From contig DXAU01000039.1 of the NCBI GenBank assembly GCA_019116885.1, positions 1 to 58,965 of the forward strand: a stretch of DNA of 58,965 nucleotides, given 5' to 3'. Below, one piece after another: positions 58,940 to 58,965 of this stretch. A model generated the notes under the pieces. That model was given only the letters and a program-made list of their open reading frames with translations. It made no database searches and was not told where the DNA came from. This stretch comes from Candidatus Mediterraneibacter pullistercoris. GTDB taxonomy: Bacteria; Bacillota; Clostridia; Lachnospirales; Lachnospiraceae. A program made the translations under genes and the position numbers. Within the stretch, counting starts at the first letter, position 1. Each line of letters starts with the position of its first letter.

Positions 58940-58965
58940 CGGATAAATCAATAAGAGCCGGGTTT

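Noticed and set aside
1-58965. CRISPR arrays, prophage, transposases, tRNA or rRNA genes
   Set aside because: No regularly spaced repeats, integrase or transposase coding regions, or tRNA cloverleaf-like CCA-ending segments were recognised on either strand.

Overview
The window looks like a chromosome segment of an anaerobic gut Firmicute of the Lachnospiraceae/Clostridia type. The evidence is moderate GC, AGGAGG-type ribosome binding sites, a T-box on thrS, FeoAB, a BadF/HgdB-type activase system, DUF3793, GH112 and an AdoCbl-dependent ribonucleotide reductase. The species cannot be fixed by eye. No rRNA, tRNA, CRISPR array, prophage or insertion sequence was recognised.

Layout. (1) 1-763: 3' end of tsf. 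(2) 937-2462: an AT-rich accessory patch with a nucleotidyltransferase/HEPN pair and a broken or chimeric third gene. (3) 2709-8801: L-arabinose cluster araR-araD-araA-(ddh)-araB, with the lysine/peptidoglycan gene ddh inserted behind its own promoter. (4) 8841-12904: MoxR ATPase, DUF58 protein and membrane transglutaminase. (5) 12934-15353 (-): tyrA-aroA. (6) 15649-17724: an EF-G paralogue with an altered G4 motif. (7) 17965-22470: trkA-trkH and a conserved membrane protein. (8) 22578-26851: a small P-loop protein, then the DUF3793 and flavodoxin pair behind Fur- and DtxR-like sites, a ZIP transporter, an HD protein and a nitrilase-family amidase. (9) 26968-30449: T-box thrS and ldh. (10) 30556-37127: metal block with a DtxR-type repressor, feoA, feoB, an FeoB-associated/HMA fusion, a Fur-like protein, a 26-residue membrane peptide, a DUF6110-like protein and a P1B-type ATPase. 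(11) 37178-40737 (-): two ABC exporters around a YtrA-type GntR regulator. (12) 40986-41561 (-): lipoprotein. (13) 41745-44705: three-gene ATP-dependent reductase system (two HgdB-like subunits plus activase) of unknown substrate. (14) 44708-56725: glycan locus with an AraC regulator, sugar ABC importer, 55-residue membrane protein, ROK kinase, class II RNR, cytoplasmic sulfatase and GH112 galacto/lacto-N-biose phosphorylase. (15) 57263-58939: FapA/DUF342 protein.

How the parts may work together. Regions 8 and 10 share a near-identical TAGTWTAAACTA palindrome lying on the -10 element of both the feo and the DUF3793-flavodoxin promoters, so the DtxR-like protein may run a small metal regulon that overlaps Fur. 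In region 14 the importer, an intracellular sulfatase with a C-I-A-A-R signature and GH112 suggest uptake, desulfation and phosphorolysis of mucin- or milk-type Gal-beta-1,3-HexNAc disaccharides. The most original observations are the three-component reductase cluster, a roughly 50-nt dispersed repeat that twice follows a terminator (thrS leader and GH112 tail), the sulfatase/GH112 operators, and several family members lacking hallmark residues (EF-G, ROK, Fur, HEPN).
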